Assembly (NCBI RefSeq): GCF_001632365.1
Contig: NW_024468523.1
Span: 352,988 to 416,987 of the forward strand
Direction of reading: 5' to 3'
Source of the DNA: Laetiporus sulphureus 93-53
Taxonomy: Eukaryota; Basidiomycota; Agaricomycetes; Polyporales; Laetiporaceae
DNA length: 64,000 bases
A model generated the notes under the pieces. That model saw only the letters and a list, made by a program, of their open reading frames with translations. It ran no database searches and was not told the origin of the DNA. The position numbers were made by a program, and so were the translations under genes. Shown here in pieces: positions 1-16,184 of this stretch; the first letter of the stretch is position 1, and each line of letters opens with the position of its first letter.

Positions 1-851
1 ATTCATTCTTTTACTAGCCTCATTTGACAATCGCTGTGCCTAATTAGTGATCCGGTGAATCAGGGCCATTACATATGATACAGATCAAGATCTCACGCAC
101 TGACTTCTTCAACTTCCATAGCGTCCCGGCGGAAGACGATAGAACCCGCATCCCATCTTCTGCGATTCGAGGACCTTCGTCTTGACGACGGCGTAGGGCT
201 CGAGGTTGGCATTCGCTGGCCGGATGCAAACGACTCTCGGTAACTTCAACCCAACATTTATTCCGCCTCAGCGTGTTCGTAACTTCGTACTTCCATGTGA
301 GTGAAAGTCTCCATGCGTTAAAGTGCTTGCTCACGGCAGAATGTACTAATGACCCATGACGACGCTTAGACAGTGGCCACAAATCCATGGGCTTTTCCTG
401 GCGCATACTGATCACAACCTGAGCCTAGCACGCGGGAAGGGACAAGCTGACGCACGTCATGAAGATTTCGCATGCGAGGTCGTCCATGTGGACCGAGACA
501 ACAAGACCTTTAATGCCCCACGACATCGTTCAGCCTACATTCTTGACGCTTCCCAACGAGAAGAGTACGACTATTCTTCCTCTCATCTCATAACCGAACC
601 ATTAATATAGACTTAACAGATATATCGCGTCACTCCCCTGGTACTTATACCGAAATCATCCACTGTGAGATAGACTTGAAAAAGGGAAGACCGCATGTCC
701 TCAAGAATTGAATAAGGTTTCCTGCCTTATCGGACCGTTAACCGAACAGAGCCAGCATGAGGACCATCACGCGAGCAAGCTACAGTACAATTTCTATACA
801 CAAACAGGTTCCAGGAACAACAACAGAATGAAAACAAACCAAAAAGCCACG
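1..851. other. left-edge region without a recognised gene
   Basis: This stretch lies 3' of the acetyltransferase gene. An open frame of 123 codons on the minus strand (44-415) has no recognisable domain, signal peptide or conserved motif, and its splice context is unclear. It could be an exon of a gene that begins elsewhere, but I cannot support that. I see no repeat or RNA gene here. Confidence 0.4.
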
Positions 852-5135
<4,284 letters not shown>

Positions 5136-5972
5136 GACTGACGAGGCTCGACAATGGTATGAGGGTGCAGAAAAATGAGCATAGAGCAGAATACAAGGGA
5201 TATGGCCGTCGCCGCCGCCGCCGACGGCGAGCTGAATACGGATTGTTTGTGCTCTATTTGGCAATGTGGGGGCGGCGGGCGCCTCCCATTACTTAGACTG
5301 TCCGCTTGCAAGCCAAGCAATGTTCGAGCTTACACCATAAGTCACAACCGCGCGCAACGCTGTGGCAGTTTATACGGCCTCGTAAACGACTGAACGTGCA
5401 GCAGCAGGAACTGCTCAGGACACTGTTCGGGACAAGGCCACACGGGCGCCTTGAAATCGGTCACGGTCAACTACGCCACATTCCTGTGGCGCGCCGCTAT
5501 CGGGCACGTTGGCATCACTCTCAGGGCCAGTGGCGACGAGGACACGCGCCGACGTGTCCCGGATGCACCCTCGTCTCGTGCACGCAACGGCTGTTTTGAG
5601 GGTGATCTGATGGGGCGAGACGCTGTGCACGCGCCGCGGCCAAGTGCCTCTTGATTGCAACTGCGAGGAGACATGATGCCGGCCGAAATAGATGCCCTGG
5701 CACTGGCCATGTTGCGCATTTGGGGCATTTCTCGATGTGCGTTGGCCGAAATCATATTTCTATGGCCGGCGAGCAGCAGCCGAGGTGGAGATTGAGCCGG
5801 ATTGAGGGAAGTTTCGTAAGAGTGGCTGAAGCCGTGCCCACAACCAAAGACAAATAAGGATCCGGCGTGGGCAGCGTCTCTCTTGCAACTCATTCTGGAT
5901 GTATCAGTCAGATAAACCACACACGCACCCTCTTTAACCTCAACCACCACCTCGTTCACCAGCGCACTGACT
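5136..5972. promoter_or_regulatory. divergent intergenic region between KAT6 and the LAMMER kinase
   Basis: Shared 5' region of two head-to-head genes. Open frames in it are short and without domain content. A GCC/GCG-rich tract occurs near 5209-5225. I see no clear TATA box or repeat. Confidence 0.45.
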
Positions 5973-7905
5973 ATGCAATCAGCCCTGGTCCAAACTATGC
6001 CCCCACCTCCAGCTCTTCCCCACCGCCCTCGTTCGAACAACGTCTCCGCTGCAGCCCTGCTTGGATGCACCCCACGCAAGTGCAAGCGGCCCTTGGAAAT
6101 TGAGGCCCACTATACCGAGATTCAAGAGGTTGACAGCCATGGCAGGGTTCGCGACGTCATCATCATCGAGGATTCGCCGCCTCCGTCTGCCTCTCCGAGC
6201 CAGAGCAGACAAATCCAGACGTCGTCGATGCAACCGCTGCCCTACACAGACTCTGTCGTTCGCATCCAGGCACGACCTCCAGCTGCTTCCAGCAGTTTAT
6301 CTGCGAATGGTCCCGCAGCCAAGAAGCGAAGAGTCGGTGGTGCGAATGCTTTATCGAGAAAGCCAATCGCCAGCCACTTCCCAACCAATGTTAGTACAAA
6401 CAACTCCTATGCTGGCGGCAACGACGCCGATGATGTGTGAAAATTTCTTTCTGTACCTTCGATGGCTCTGACGTTCTCTATAGGTCACCGAGAAACGCGT
6501 GGCGTGTGACGATAAAGAAGGGCACTACATCGTTGCGCCCGACGATTTGATAAACAAGCGCTGTAGGTTACTCTGCCCAATGACATTCATTGAAGATCTA
6601 ACTCATCCATTATAGATCGTACCGTCAAACTTTTGGGGCAAGGGACATTCGGTAAAGTCGTTGAAGCAGTCGATCAGGACACCGGCAAGCGGGTGGCAGT
6701 CAAGATAATCCGAGCCATACCGAAATACCGCGACGCCAGCAAAATGGAGGTCAGAGTCCTACAGAAACTCAAGGAGCAGGATCCAAAGAATAAATTGTAG
6801 GTATCTAGTCGCTTACTACATCGCCCTGCATTCATGCGAATTTCATGATCCAGCAAATGCATTCATCTTCTCAATTGGTTCGACCATCGCAATCACATTT
6901 GCCTTGTGTCAGAATTACTCGGCAAATGTGTCTACGATTTTCTCAAGGAGAACGAATTTGCTCCATTCCCTCGTCATCACATACAATCTTTCGCGCGACA
7001 GCTCCTGGGAAGCGTAGCATGTCAGTTTCGTTTGTATGACATGGATCCGGCAACAAATCTCACAGATGTGCATTGAACAGTTCTCCATGATCTTCGTTTA
7101 ATCCATACGGATCTCAAGCCAGAGAATATATTATTGGTCAAGAACGACTTCCGCGTCGTCCCGATGACCGCTCCTGGGAGGAGAACGACCGTGAGTTGCT
7201 ATACGTAATCCTCGAGTCGTTTAGCTCACTCTCATTGTAGCGCGCAGCAAAACAGAAGCGCCTACTAGAAAACACCGATATTCGGTTGATTGACTTCGGG
7301 TCTGCAACCTTTGAGGACGAGTATCATTCGAGTATAGTATCAACTCGTCACTATCGTGCCCCTGAGATTATTCTCGGTATGTTTATTGTGGGTCTATTGC
7401 TGTCTTTCAACTCTGACGCCTCTCCTTGTAATAGGCTTGGGCTGGTCATTTCCTTGCGACGCCTTTTCCTTGGGCTGCATTTTGGTGGAGTTTTATACAG
7501 GCGTCGCCCTATTCCAGACTCACGACAACCTCGAGCATCTCGCCATGATGGAGCAAGTGATGGGCAAGATGCCAGTGTCTTTCGCTCGCCGAGGAGCTCG
7601 CTCCAAGCCAGAGTTCTTCCAGGACGATAAATTGTACTGGCCGCCACTGAACGTCACCACAGCAAGCAAGAAAGATGTGAACGCATGCCGTAGTCTGCAG
7701 GTAGTGGTCGCGTTCCTCTCATTTGTTCGTCACACTCAATGGCGTCAATCGTAAGCAGGAAATCATTCCGAGCATAGATGAAGTCAACAGGCAATTCCTG
7801 GACCTGGTCAAGAAGCTTCTCATATTCGATCCTTTCCAACGGATCACTGTGCGCGAAGCCCTGAACCATCCGTACTTCAAACTCAATATTCCCTCAGAAA
7901 TATGA
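5973..7905 (+). CDS. KNS1: LAMMER-family dual-specificity protein kinase (Kns1/Lkh1/CLK type)
   Basis: Dual-specificity kinase of the CLK family. Its relatives phosphorylate SR-type splicing factors and, in fungi, act in nutrient and stress signalling. A low-complexity N-terminus of about 150 residues with basic KKRRV-like patches precedes the kinase domain. Visible motifs are the Gly loop LGQGTFGKV, VAVKII (lysine), HTDLKPENILL (catalytic loop), IDFGSATFEDEYHSS (DFG), STRHYRAPEIIL (activation and substrate loop) and the signature EHLAMMEQV, one residue from the textbook EHLAMMER. The domain closes with the FDPFQRITVREALNHPYF subdomain XI. At least seven exons are needed; one intron runs from 6390 to 6483. 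The start ATGCAATCAG is the first ATG of the frame, and the stop is TGA at 7903-7905. Confidence 0.95.
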
Positions 7906-8889
7906 CCCATGCACATATGCATGTCGCATATGCTCTCGAACACGTCACATCAATCTTGGTCGATCAAGGACAGGCCGACGGATCGTGGCCTTGTATACCG
8001 CCGTCAATATGAGTACAGTACTGCTTTGTCGCCATTTGGTCACTCTTCACCCGTGTTTCTCGATTGTCTTTGCCGTATCTGGAGGTCTCACATGTACAAC
8101 CATATGCATTAATGTGCAACATCTTGTCTTTCTTCTGCATTACGATACGGTTTCTCCCCCTTCTCATCTTAACACATTCTTCCTCTCCCCCGCCGTCACA
8201 ATGCGCCAGATTTTCTGTATCTATTTCTCGTCTCTATGTCGTCTGTGTTTATCGTTTCCATACTGAAGTATAGATGCAACCGTCTGTCTGTAGTGCGCCT
8301 CGGATCAAATGGTTTCTGCAATGTATCGTGGGTGAACTAGATTACACCATGGCCATGAATGTGGGTACTGCACGGGTGAGCTTTTCGTCCACGTTCCCGA
8401 GTTCGAACTGTGTTGACATTGCGCAACGGGGCTCATAGCACAATTAGATAACCTTGCGTTGTGTGTGCACAGTCCTTCGCCCCAAGCGACTCGTGTCTTC
8501 GGGAACACGGCACTTATCGGAATGCAACCCTTGACGCAATAGTATCCAATTCCGAGGATGAATCAGCCAGCAGCTATGAGAGAGCAATCTAGGCGATGGC
8601 ATCTGCCTGCTCCTGCGCGATGTTCTACATCAAGCTCGTTGCACTGCCGCAGTCTATCGATGCAGGTGATTGTCCCTTTCAGAGCTCCCTTTGTGCGAAC
8701 GGCGCTACATAACGAAACGGCTATATCGGCGCGGCGGGAGCCGCGACAACAATCACTCTTGTCGGTCGGTAGATCAATACCCCAAAGTTTACAGTACAGG
8801 CATCGCACAGCAAATGTCCGGCTCAAGCAGCAAATATACAGTATCTCTTGATGTCCATGCTCGAATGAGAAAATGTCCCCTCAGCCTCC
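7906..8889. other. intergenic, convergent 3' ends
   Basis: About 1 kb between the convergent kinase and protease genes. It should hold their 3' UTRs. The remaining open frames are short and featureless, and I see no repeat or RNA gene. Confidence 0.4.
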
Positions 8890-10753
8890 TTAGCCGTCCT
8901 GTGCAAGTTCCGCAAGCGAGATCTCGTTCGTGTTTTGATTGACAGATAAGTATGCATTCTTGAGGAACACGTCGCCGACCTGCGCGCGCCAAATCTGTCA
9001 GCAAAACGGGAAGACGCCGATCGTCTCATGGCCGCCGCTCACCAGCCAAGTCGTCGCCCCGTCGATCTCCCCTGAGGAGATGCCGGATACACAATCGCCC
9101 GTCAGATCGTCTGCATTCACCGGCGCGAACACGAGGTCCAGCGGGTTGATCGCGAATGCGCGCCCGCCGAACGTCAGCGCAACGCTCGTGTTCGTCGTGC
9201 ACGGGATGGTGAACCCGCCTTGCCCGTCGGACGCCGCGCCCGGGATCGTTGCATGAACCGCATCCGCATCATTGGGGGGCGCGACGATCAGCGTGGTGCC
9301 GGTGTCGAGGATGGCAGTTCGTCCGGTGAGCCCTAGATCCTGGCCGTTAGACGTAACTGCGGTCATGTCGCCCTCCCAGAAGCCCTCGGTATTTACATTG
9401 TCAAACGTGACAAGCGTGTTTGAGTCGAACTTGCTCGAATCGAGCCCGCCGAATGTGATCTCACCATCGTTCAGCTGGTCGGCAAGCCGGGAGATTTTGA
9501 AGGAGGCGATCGCATCGCTGATGAGGCCGGCGGAAGCGAGGGCCTCTACAGGGGTAGGGACACCCTCCTCGGAAATACCCTATAGTGTCAACAAGTTAAC
9601 AAAGAAAGGAGTCATGCGGGCGAGTAACAAAACATACAGATTGTGCAAGGCCCATCAAGCCATCGAAAGGAATGCTGTCGGAGGAGAAATCGCTACTTTC
9701 GACGTTGGCAACACCGAATGTATGGTTGTTCAACGCGAGGCCGCCAATGTTGACATTGTCCGAGACAGTGACGCCCTCCACCTGGCCGGTACCGTACGTC
9801 ACTTCGAACGGGTTACCAATCTCGACGAAGCTGGACGAAGTTGACGAGCCAAGGAACTGGTGGTCGCCCTGCAGTGGATTCGTCAAGACTGACTCGCGGA
9901 CAGCAATGGGCGAGATTGCTCACGCATCCTTCAGTCGTGCCCTCCGTTGTACAGTTCTCAGCAGAGCCGACCCACATGTCAGCAGAGCCCGAGTCCATTA
10001 GGAACTTGAAGTCTGTGGCAGGTGTTCCAATCTGAACGGTTGCAACGTATCCTACGTCGTTCGCTCTATTTTTTCTGTCAGTAACAGTCTAGCATTGGGG
10101 GGCTTAAGTGGAGGTACACACTCGATATCCAAGCCAAGAGAGTTGCTGGCCGTGGGGGCGTTGGCGAGCGTTAGTCCGCCACTTGCAGCAGCTTCTACAT
10201 CGACCTCCGGAATTCCCTCAGCAGTTGTTAACCCTTCGGCACCAGAAGCTGCGGTGGCAGACGCAGACGCAGTAGCTGTATCCTTGATTTTTCGAGCATC
10301 ACTGATACGTCGACAACGGTCACGTCAGACAGATGATCAAAGTTTGCGTTGTTTCATAACTTACGCAAGGCCAAGGCGTCCGTGGCGCTTGCTACGCTTG
10401 CGCTCCAGCAAACCGGGTTTGGAAGCATAGACACGCCGATGCAGCTTGGTTTCAAGTTGGCGTTTGCTCGGTTGTGCACTGCCGGTCATGCGAGCATATC
10501 GCTTCAAGCTACGGTTGATGTGCTGCTGCAAAAACTGTACGATAGCTCAGCACACGGTGCATATCCCGACCAACAGAAATTTGCTCACTACTTGTGGATG
10601 CAGGTCACTGCGGGATTGATGGACGCGCTTCAGAGGAAGCGTGATCATCTTTGCCTCGCGCTTGGCGGGCAGCGCATGGACCGCGTCACCATGGACAGCG
10701 AGAGAAACAAGGAGAGACGCAAGCAAGAGCGAGAACGAGATAGCGAGCTGCAT
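8890..10753 (-). CDS. secreted pepsin-like aspartic protease (A1 family)
   Basis: Extracellular acid endopeptidase of the A1 (polyporopepsin-like) family. The N-terminus is a clear signal peptide (hydrophobic AISFSLLLASLLVSLAV core, cut near HALP). A basic propeptide of about 100 residues follows, rich in Lys and Arg. The first active-site motif is FLMDSGSADMWVG, with Ser where DTGS is usual, and the second is AILDTGTTLIVAP. The flap region is VTYGTGQVEG. Introns are short. One runs from a GTGAGC just after TGC of the first lobe to CAG near 9877, and the last joins TTWL to VGDVFLKNAYLSV near 9040-8978. The protein ends LAELAQDG with TAA at 8890-8892. Both catalytic Asp residues are present, so it should be active. 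Confidence 0.93.
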
Positions 10754-11241
10754 GGTTGGACCTGCCTGAGACTGTAACCTGACAGAAAAGAAGACCTAAG
10801 GAGTGAAAGAGAGAACAGCCGTCGTGAACGAAAGCACAGCTGAAGGCCCGGCCTTGAGAGAAACAAAGGAGAAGAAAGAAAGAGAGGAATGAAAGACGTT
10901 TTGCGGCGAAAGCTGCGACCTTTAAAAGGGTCATTTTGATAAACAGTTGTCGCCATGTTACGAGGAGGAAGACCTGGTTGTCAGGACATTGTTTTCTTTG
11001 CTCGGACGCGATTGGATGCGAGTGTCAAGCGCATACCAGCGACAACTTGATCAATCAACCATCCGCGCCTCGGGAGCACGTGTGGCACGCGGCGACCAAT
11101 GCCCTTCATCGCCAACTATACCGCCCCGCACAACGTGTGCACCTCAATACGCTCAGAAGGCTGGGAACCCTAGCTCGTATTGTCTCCACCTCAAATTAAC
11201 AACAGCAGTACAGGCACGCACAAGAATATGTAACAGCAACG

Positions 11242-12398
11242 TCACAACCGAGCCCTGGCAGCTGCATCATCGGAACCTACGTTCGGCAAAACCACGTCTC
11301 TGAGAGATGCTTCCACTGCATCGCGATACAGATCGTACTAATCTCGAGCATCAGCACGCCTCCCAATGGATAGACAACGAGAATGCAGTCACCTTGATTA
11401 AGCCCCACGCGCCTGAGTTGGCTAGCGCGCTGACGGAGTCTGCAACCTCACACGCCTTCGCAATTACCGCTTCCGTGTCGCCCTTGACGATATGATCCAC
11501 CAGCCCAGCTTCTAATGCCTCTTGCGGTGTGAACCGGTGACCTTCGAGAGCAATCTTGCGCTGAAGGCGGGCATCCAGAACTTTCGCACGCACGACGGCA
11601 GCAAATGAGAGTGGCCAGGCAGCCCCGAAGTGAATCTGCAACCAGATGAGATGTAGATGTACAGAAAATAAATGTAAAGGATGTACCTCATTCATGCTCA
11701 TCCATACGTTGCGGCTGCTACCATCTGCCATAACACGGTAGTCACAGCACAGCGCAAGGATCACTGCGGCGGCGAACGTGTGTCCGTTGATTGCAGCCAC
11801 TGTTGGGACTGACACGGATCCGTCAATGGTAGCAGTAACTCTCATGCGGTGTTAGACGCACTAGGGAACGTCAACAGTCTCCGGATGAACGGATTGAGTG
11901 AGCCTATGCGTATGACATTAGCGACCGTGCGCGTCAACAATGGATACACATACGAGGCACGAAACTTCCTCCCCTGGTGGGCGAGCTCATAATATTGTCA
12001 TAATCAAGCCCTGTTATAGGTAACCAGTAAGTATTATATAGGAAGGCAGCCCTTTAGATGCGTACCGTTGCTGAAGAACTTGTGCTGGCTTCTGTTCCCA
12101 ACGATGATCAACGCGCCGCGGCCACCCTCCGCATTCTTCGAATTGCGCGCAACACGCCAATGCTCGCGCCAGTCGCGTTCCACCATGTCCAGCGCAGGCT
12201 GCATCGCTCGATCCAAAAGCTCCTCGTTGATACGGCTGTCCGCGCCGTTGTGCAGCTCGAGCACCCAGATGGAAGGCGTTGCTGATCCGTGCACGAGCCA
12301 TCAGACCGGAAATCGATGTGCTGAGAAGTGTGCATGCACTTACGATGAGTCACGGTGACCAGCGGTCGCTCGGAGGGCAAGCGTATAGGGTAGGACAT
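11242..12398 (-). CDS. enoyl-CoA hydratase/isomerase (crotonase) family protein with ARL peroxisomal signal
   Basis: Crotonase-fold enzyme, probably a peroxisomal delta3,delta2-enoyl-CoA isomerase or hydratase for unsaturated fatty acid beta-oxidation. The oxyanion-hole segments are FFSNG-type (after GNRSQHK) and PTVAAINGHTFAAAV. The frame appears to stop at 11351 (HWEAC), but a 55-base GT-AG intron (11338-11392) fits perfectly and joins WGLIK to YDLYRDAVEASL. The protein then ends AAARARL. The last three residues, ARL, fit the PTS1 consensus. The first exon is MSYPIRLPSERPLVTVTHR. The gene is head-to-head with the complex I subunit, 317 bp apart. The exact reaction is not decided by sequence. 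Confidence 0.88.
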
Positions 12399-12715
12399 GA
12401 TGAGTGCGAGCTCAAAGAGAGAAGCTCTCCCCCAGCTAAATAGACATCATGCGAAGCATGCATGATATCGCCGGCCAACGGACAGATGAAATGGATCAGG
12501 ATTTTCGGCTTTGACAGACATCCCACGCAGTGTCCATACTGCAAAATCTCGGAGGTGGTTTTCGTACGCGAATGACAGGACGTTGAGCGCACAGCTGGGT
12601 AACACTTTGGACGGGAAGTGCCAGGGTCGAGGCATTATAGGCGCTCTCCTGTGCAAAGAAGCGCCACCCACCCCCCTGCACATTGCACAGTACTCTGACC
12701 GCCACCCACATCGCC
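12399..12715. promoter_or_regulatory. divergent promoter of crotonase and complex I subunit
   Basis: 317 bp between two head-to-head start codons, so both promoters must lie here. Coupling a beta-oxidation enzyme and a respiratory-chain subunit would be sensible, but that is inference. I see no unambiguous TATA box. Confidence 0.5.
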
Positions 12716-13090
12716 ATGCCCATTGACGAAGCCCGAGCGGAAGAGTTGAATGGTGAGTTTGTCGTCTCTATCACCATGCGGAAGTGACGAGTTACACGTA
12801 TTTCGCACTAGCTCGCCTAAAGGAGCGCGAGATGCAGATTCGCGAGTCCTTCATCCGCGCGATGGAGGCGAAGATTATGGAGGACAACATCATGAAGTGC
12901 CACCGTATCGAGGGTGTAAACCATCAAGAGAAGTGCAAGGATCTCGCTCTCCGATACGCGAAGATGTTCAAGGAGAATAGGGTGCGCGTCGCTCTTCCAT
13001 CCTAAGTGGGTTCATGTACTGACGACGGGATCGCGGCCGCAGATGAAGGGCTACAAGCACATCGATGTGATGCCCGCTTCATTATCATAA
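12716..13090 (+). CDS. NADH:ubiquinone oxidoreductase small subunit (NDUFB10 / fungal 12.3 kDa type)
   Basis: Small accessory subunit of mitochondrial complex I. Two introns split it. The first exon MPIDEARAEELN joins the second through GTGAGT...CTAG (near 12753-12810). The second intron (GTGCGC...GCAG, ending at 13042) joins MFKENR to MKGYKHIDVMPASLS. The mature product is about 85 residues. The block KCHRIEGVNHQEKCKDLALRY matches the twin-Cys motif (C-x11-C) and the GVNHxEKC core that I associate with the Neurospora 12.3 kDa/PDSW family. There is no presequence, as usual for this subunit. It was too short and too spliced to appear as one open frame. The family assignment is from memory. Confidence 0.8.
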
Positions 13091-13301
13091 CGTGAAATGA
13101 CTTTTCTGTCTGTATGGACGATTGTGCGCTGCGATATTAGATACCTTATTCAACAGAACGCTACGTTCTTCACACTAGATTCGCGATATCCACTGTGCAG
13201 TCCGACTAACCATGCAAAGAAAAGAAACCGGAGAGTACGTGCTACAACTACACGGTGAGGAGAGTCAAGCAAGACAACCTGTAAGATCAATCCGAGTGCC
13301 C

Positions 13302-14438
13302 CTATTTCTTGCCCTTCCGCTTCTTGTTCTCCGTACCGCTCAACTCGGTTCCGCTCGTCTCATCTCCGCTCGTCGCCGCGCCCGACTTCGTCTTTTTAGC
13401 CTTGGATTTCTTGAGATGGTGCTCTGGAATCCATTCCTCTTGGTATCCACCCGCCCCGGTCGCCGTGACCGTGCCTACCGGGGCACTGACCGAGGGGACA
13501 GTACGCGTCTTGCGCTTCGGCTGTGGGAGGAAGGCCAAGTACGCGTAGTAACCAAGGCCACCAAGGAGGAGCGCAACGACCAAGTAGGTCGAAAGCCTTA
13601 ATTCACTATTAGCGTTGGGCATGGAACATTTGCATCGAATAACTCACATCTTCAAGTCGAACCATGACAGCTCAGGCTCTACAACGGTAACTATCGAGTC
13701 GTATGCCATCACACGATGCTTTTCGCCCTTTAAAGACAGATGTTTTCAAGTGAAGTGAGGTAAGCTAGAGCCAACTCACATCGGAGACATGTTCTACCCA
13801 GATGTTGAGCCTCATATCTCCCGGCTAGGTCACGATAATCACCACCGACGCCATAATGAACGGAGAAGGACACACACACCTTGAGCCTGAAATCTATGTC
13901 AGAAATGATGACTGAAAATTGAAGAGAGCGGATGCTTACTCGCTGTAGAATGCATAGGGGAGTTGCATCTTGGCACCGTCAAGTAAGAGGACATCATACG
14001 CCAGAGCACTAGTCTGATGTTGTAGTGAGCCTTAGCACAAGGCACGACAGATAAGCACACGCACGTTTTTGACCAGCGCATTTGTGATTGAATTGTGGAA
14101 AGAACCCGCAATCGACGTGATGGTGACATTCCGGTCGGAAAGGTTCTCTACGTTCAAAAATATTTTATTCCGCTCCCCGTTGACAACATCTGTCCATTCA
14201 ACCAGTCGCTGAGCCCCACTCTCGCAGACAATGTCACCGAATACTCACGACCAAACGCGTTGTCTTCAGGGAAAGCACCAAACGCCAAAACCACAGGCTC
14301 CGTATGCTCGACTGCCTCAGGAGCTGCGTGAACGTTCAGATTACTTCAGGGATTGCCAACACAGGGCTTACCTGCTGAGACAGAAGAAAGCAGAGCAACG
14401 GAGCAGAGAATATACGCAAGCAGGTTATTGAGACGCAT
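13302..14438 (-). CDS. SSR1: TRAP-alpha / SSR1-like ER translocon-associated membrane protein
   Basis: Single-pass ER membrane protein related to the translocon-associated protein alpha subunit (and yeast Irc22), which sits beside Sec61 during secretion. It has a signal peptide (MRLNNLLAYILCSVALLSS) and an acidic lumenal start (EAVEHTEPVVLAFG). A Fn3-like lumenal domain follows, with NGERNKIFLNVENLS and NVTITSIAGSF. One transmembrane helix (YLVVALLLGGLGYYAYLAF) precedes a Lys-rich cytosolic tail ending KKRKGKK. The exons were joined through GTGAGT...CAG introns. A pair of perfect palindromes lies about 105-138 bp upstream of the start codon. It is convergent with the complex I gene. Confidence 0.86.
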
Positions 14439-14542
14439 CCTGCCAGTGAACGCGCTCGCGAAGTCGTGAGGAGACTTTCCTGGAGCTCTTAGGCTCGAAG
14501 TCCATTGCCACGTCCTCTTGCCCTTCTGGGCGATGATGTGAT

Positions 14543-14560
14543 GTCAGTCACGTGACTGAC
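14543..14560. promoter_or_regulatory. perfect 18-bp palindrome with CACGTG core
   Basis: GTCAGTCACGTGACTGAC is identical on both strands and centred on an E-box. It lies 105 bp upstream of the SSR1-like start codon. It looks like a site for a dimeric bHLH or bZIP factor; no factor is known from the sequence. Confidence 0.55.
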
Positions 14561-14562
14561 GC

Positions 14563-14576
14563 GATCTAGCTAGATC
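14563..14576. promoter_or_regulatory. perfect 14-bp palindrome next to the E-box palindrome
   Basis: GATCTAGCTAGATC is identical on both strands and lies two bases from the 18-bp palindrome. The pair could be a composite operator-like element. The role is inferred from symmetry and position only. Confidence 0.45.
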
Positions 14577-14797
14577 CAACTCAACTTTCGTTCTCGACGT
14601 ACGGCTCGTCGCACTATTTCCTTTGCCGAGCATTGTTATATGATAGTTCGCTTTACGCTGAAAATTTGCTCTGTACGGTAGTTCTAATGGAGCATAGATT
14701 ACGAGCTGATATCTGAATCCCTACAAGTTACAGCATTTAGATATAAAACGAATAGGACCACCAGTGGGTCAAGCCCACGTCCATAACTTTCAATCTA

Positions 14798-16184
14798 CTA
14801 CACAGTTCTCTTGTTCACGAGATCCTTTGCAATATCTTCGGGTTCCACAGACTGGTCTGGCATCCAGAAAGCCTACAAAGCGCAACATACGTCGATTAGA
14901 TTTTGGACATCAGGAACCGGAGCAACTCACCAGTTCAGCGCCAGCAGAGCACATCATCGCGAAGCGCGGATTAAATCTCACACATCTTGAAGGACCTGGA
15001 TGACCTTCTAGACTCGCGAACGGCTTGAAAACCAGCGGATTGGCCTTTAAGTCGACAGGGCCTTGTTTCATCGGCAAATACTGGACGTCCCAAACGATCA
15101 CTTTGCCGTCCAGACTTCCGCTGACAATGTATTTGCTATCAGGCGTCCACGACACTTCTTCTCCACTACATCCTCGCTGAGGCTCTATTCCGATCTGCGT
15201 ACCCATCTTCCTCCGCTCCAATCCGACATGACCCACCAATTTGGCGAGCAAATGGCCCTCGAAAGCATCCAGGATGTAGTGTGCATCACCAGAGCAGCCC
15301 ACAAGAAGGTATTTCCCGTTCGTTGAGAAGGAAAGGGATGTCATATATATCATGCGAGGCGGGAAGCTGATGAGCGCAAGGGTCGGGTCTTCTAGAGTGA
15401 TCACCAGGAACGGTGCCTTGTCGAAGTTGGCCTGGTCGTAGAGCAGAATGCGCGAGTAGTGGTTCACGCCCACAGCAAATACAAGACCAGATGCGTCGTA
15501 TGCGACGACTGGGGAAGAGGGGAGATTTAGCAGACCCCGGCAGGTTGGCGTGCGCAAATCCCAGAGGCGCAGAGTCTTGTCCAACGAGCCTGACATAAAT
15601 CCATCGTCGACCGGAGACACTTCGAGAGATATCACTTTGCCCTTATGCCCCTTGAAGTACTGCAGATACTTATTATCGTGTAGAGAGTGGTACCGGATGG
15701 TGTCATCTTCCTTTGTGGAGGCATGAATGATGGCCGTGTTCTTGTGCGTGAAACGCGGAAGATCCACGCCGTACTTCTTAGAATACAGCGTCTTTAGTGG
15801 CCTGTAGGACTCCATCAGTTGAAGCGGACATGCTGTGTGGATTGTAAGGAACTCGCTTGCCGCTTTTGCAACTGTACAGCCTGAATGTCTCATCCTCCGC
15901 GGCTGTGACAATCTGGTCTCCTCTGTCATCGAAACTGATCCCGGTGATGTGTCTCGGTCCTGCATTTGCTCCCCGAGATGGATGGCTACCCGGTGACGGA
16001 GGCGTGGCCTGTTCGACGGCAGTCTTGAAGATTTTTGCTGGCTTCAGCTTCGCCTGCAAGGGACCTGCGTAAGTGACACAACGCGCACTGCTGAGAATGA
16101 AACAAGATATACCATCAAAGCTGGCGTCAAGACGAGCGTGGCGGGTGCTTGGCCCGCATTTGTGGGAGTGGCGGTCGATGCCAT
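14798..16184 (-). CDS. SWD2: WD40 protein Swd2/WDR82 (COMPASS and cleavage-polyadenylation factor subunit)
   Basis: Beta-propeller subunit shared by the COMPASS H3K4 methyltransferase and the mRNA 3'-end machinery. WD repeats are visible as HITGISFDDRGDQIVTAAED, KVISLEVSPVDDGFMSGSLD (ending LRLWDLRT), YMTSLSFSTNGKYLLVGCSG and SWTPDSKYIVSGSLDGKVIV. The block YHSLHDNKYLQYFKGHKG is strongly characteristic of this family. The first exon MASTATPTNAG ends at ...TPALM, and the intron runs to GCAG before AKLKPAKIF. A final 3' exon joins AEL to AFWMPDQSVEP through GTGAGT...GTAG and stops at TAG 14798-14800. Its start codon is 88 bp from that of RPB5 on the other strand. Confidence 0.94.

Noticed and set aside
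44..415. 123-codon minus-strand open frame at the left edge
   Set aside because: No recognisable motif, signal peptide or splice support.
14486..14512. CCATT...CCACG resembling an ER stress element upstream of the TRAP-alpha-like gene
   Set aside because: The CCAAT half and the nine-base spacing of a true ERSE are missing.
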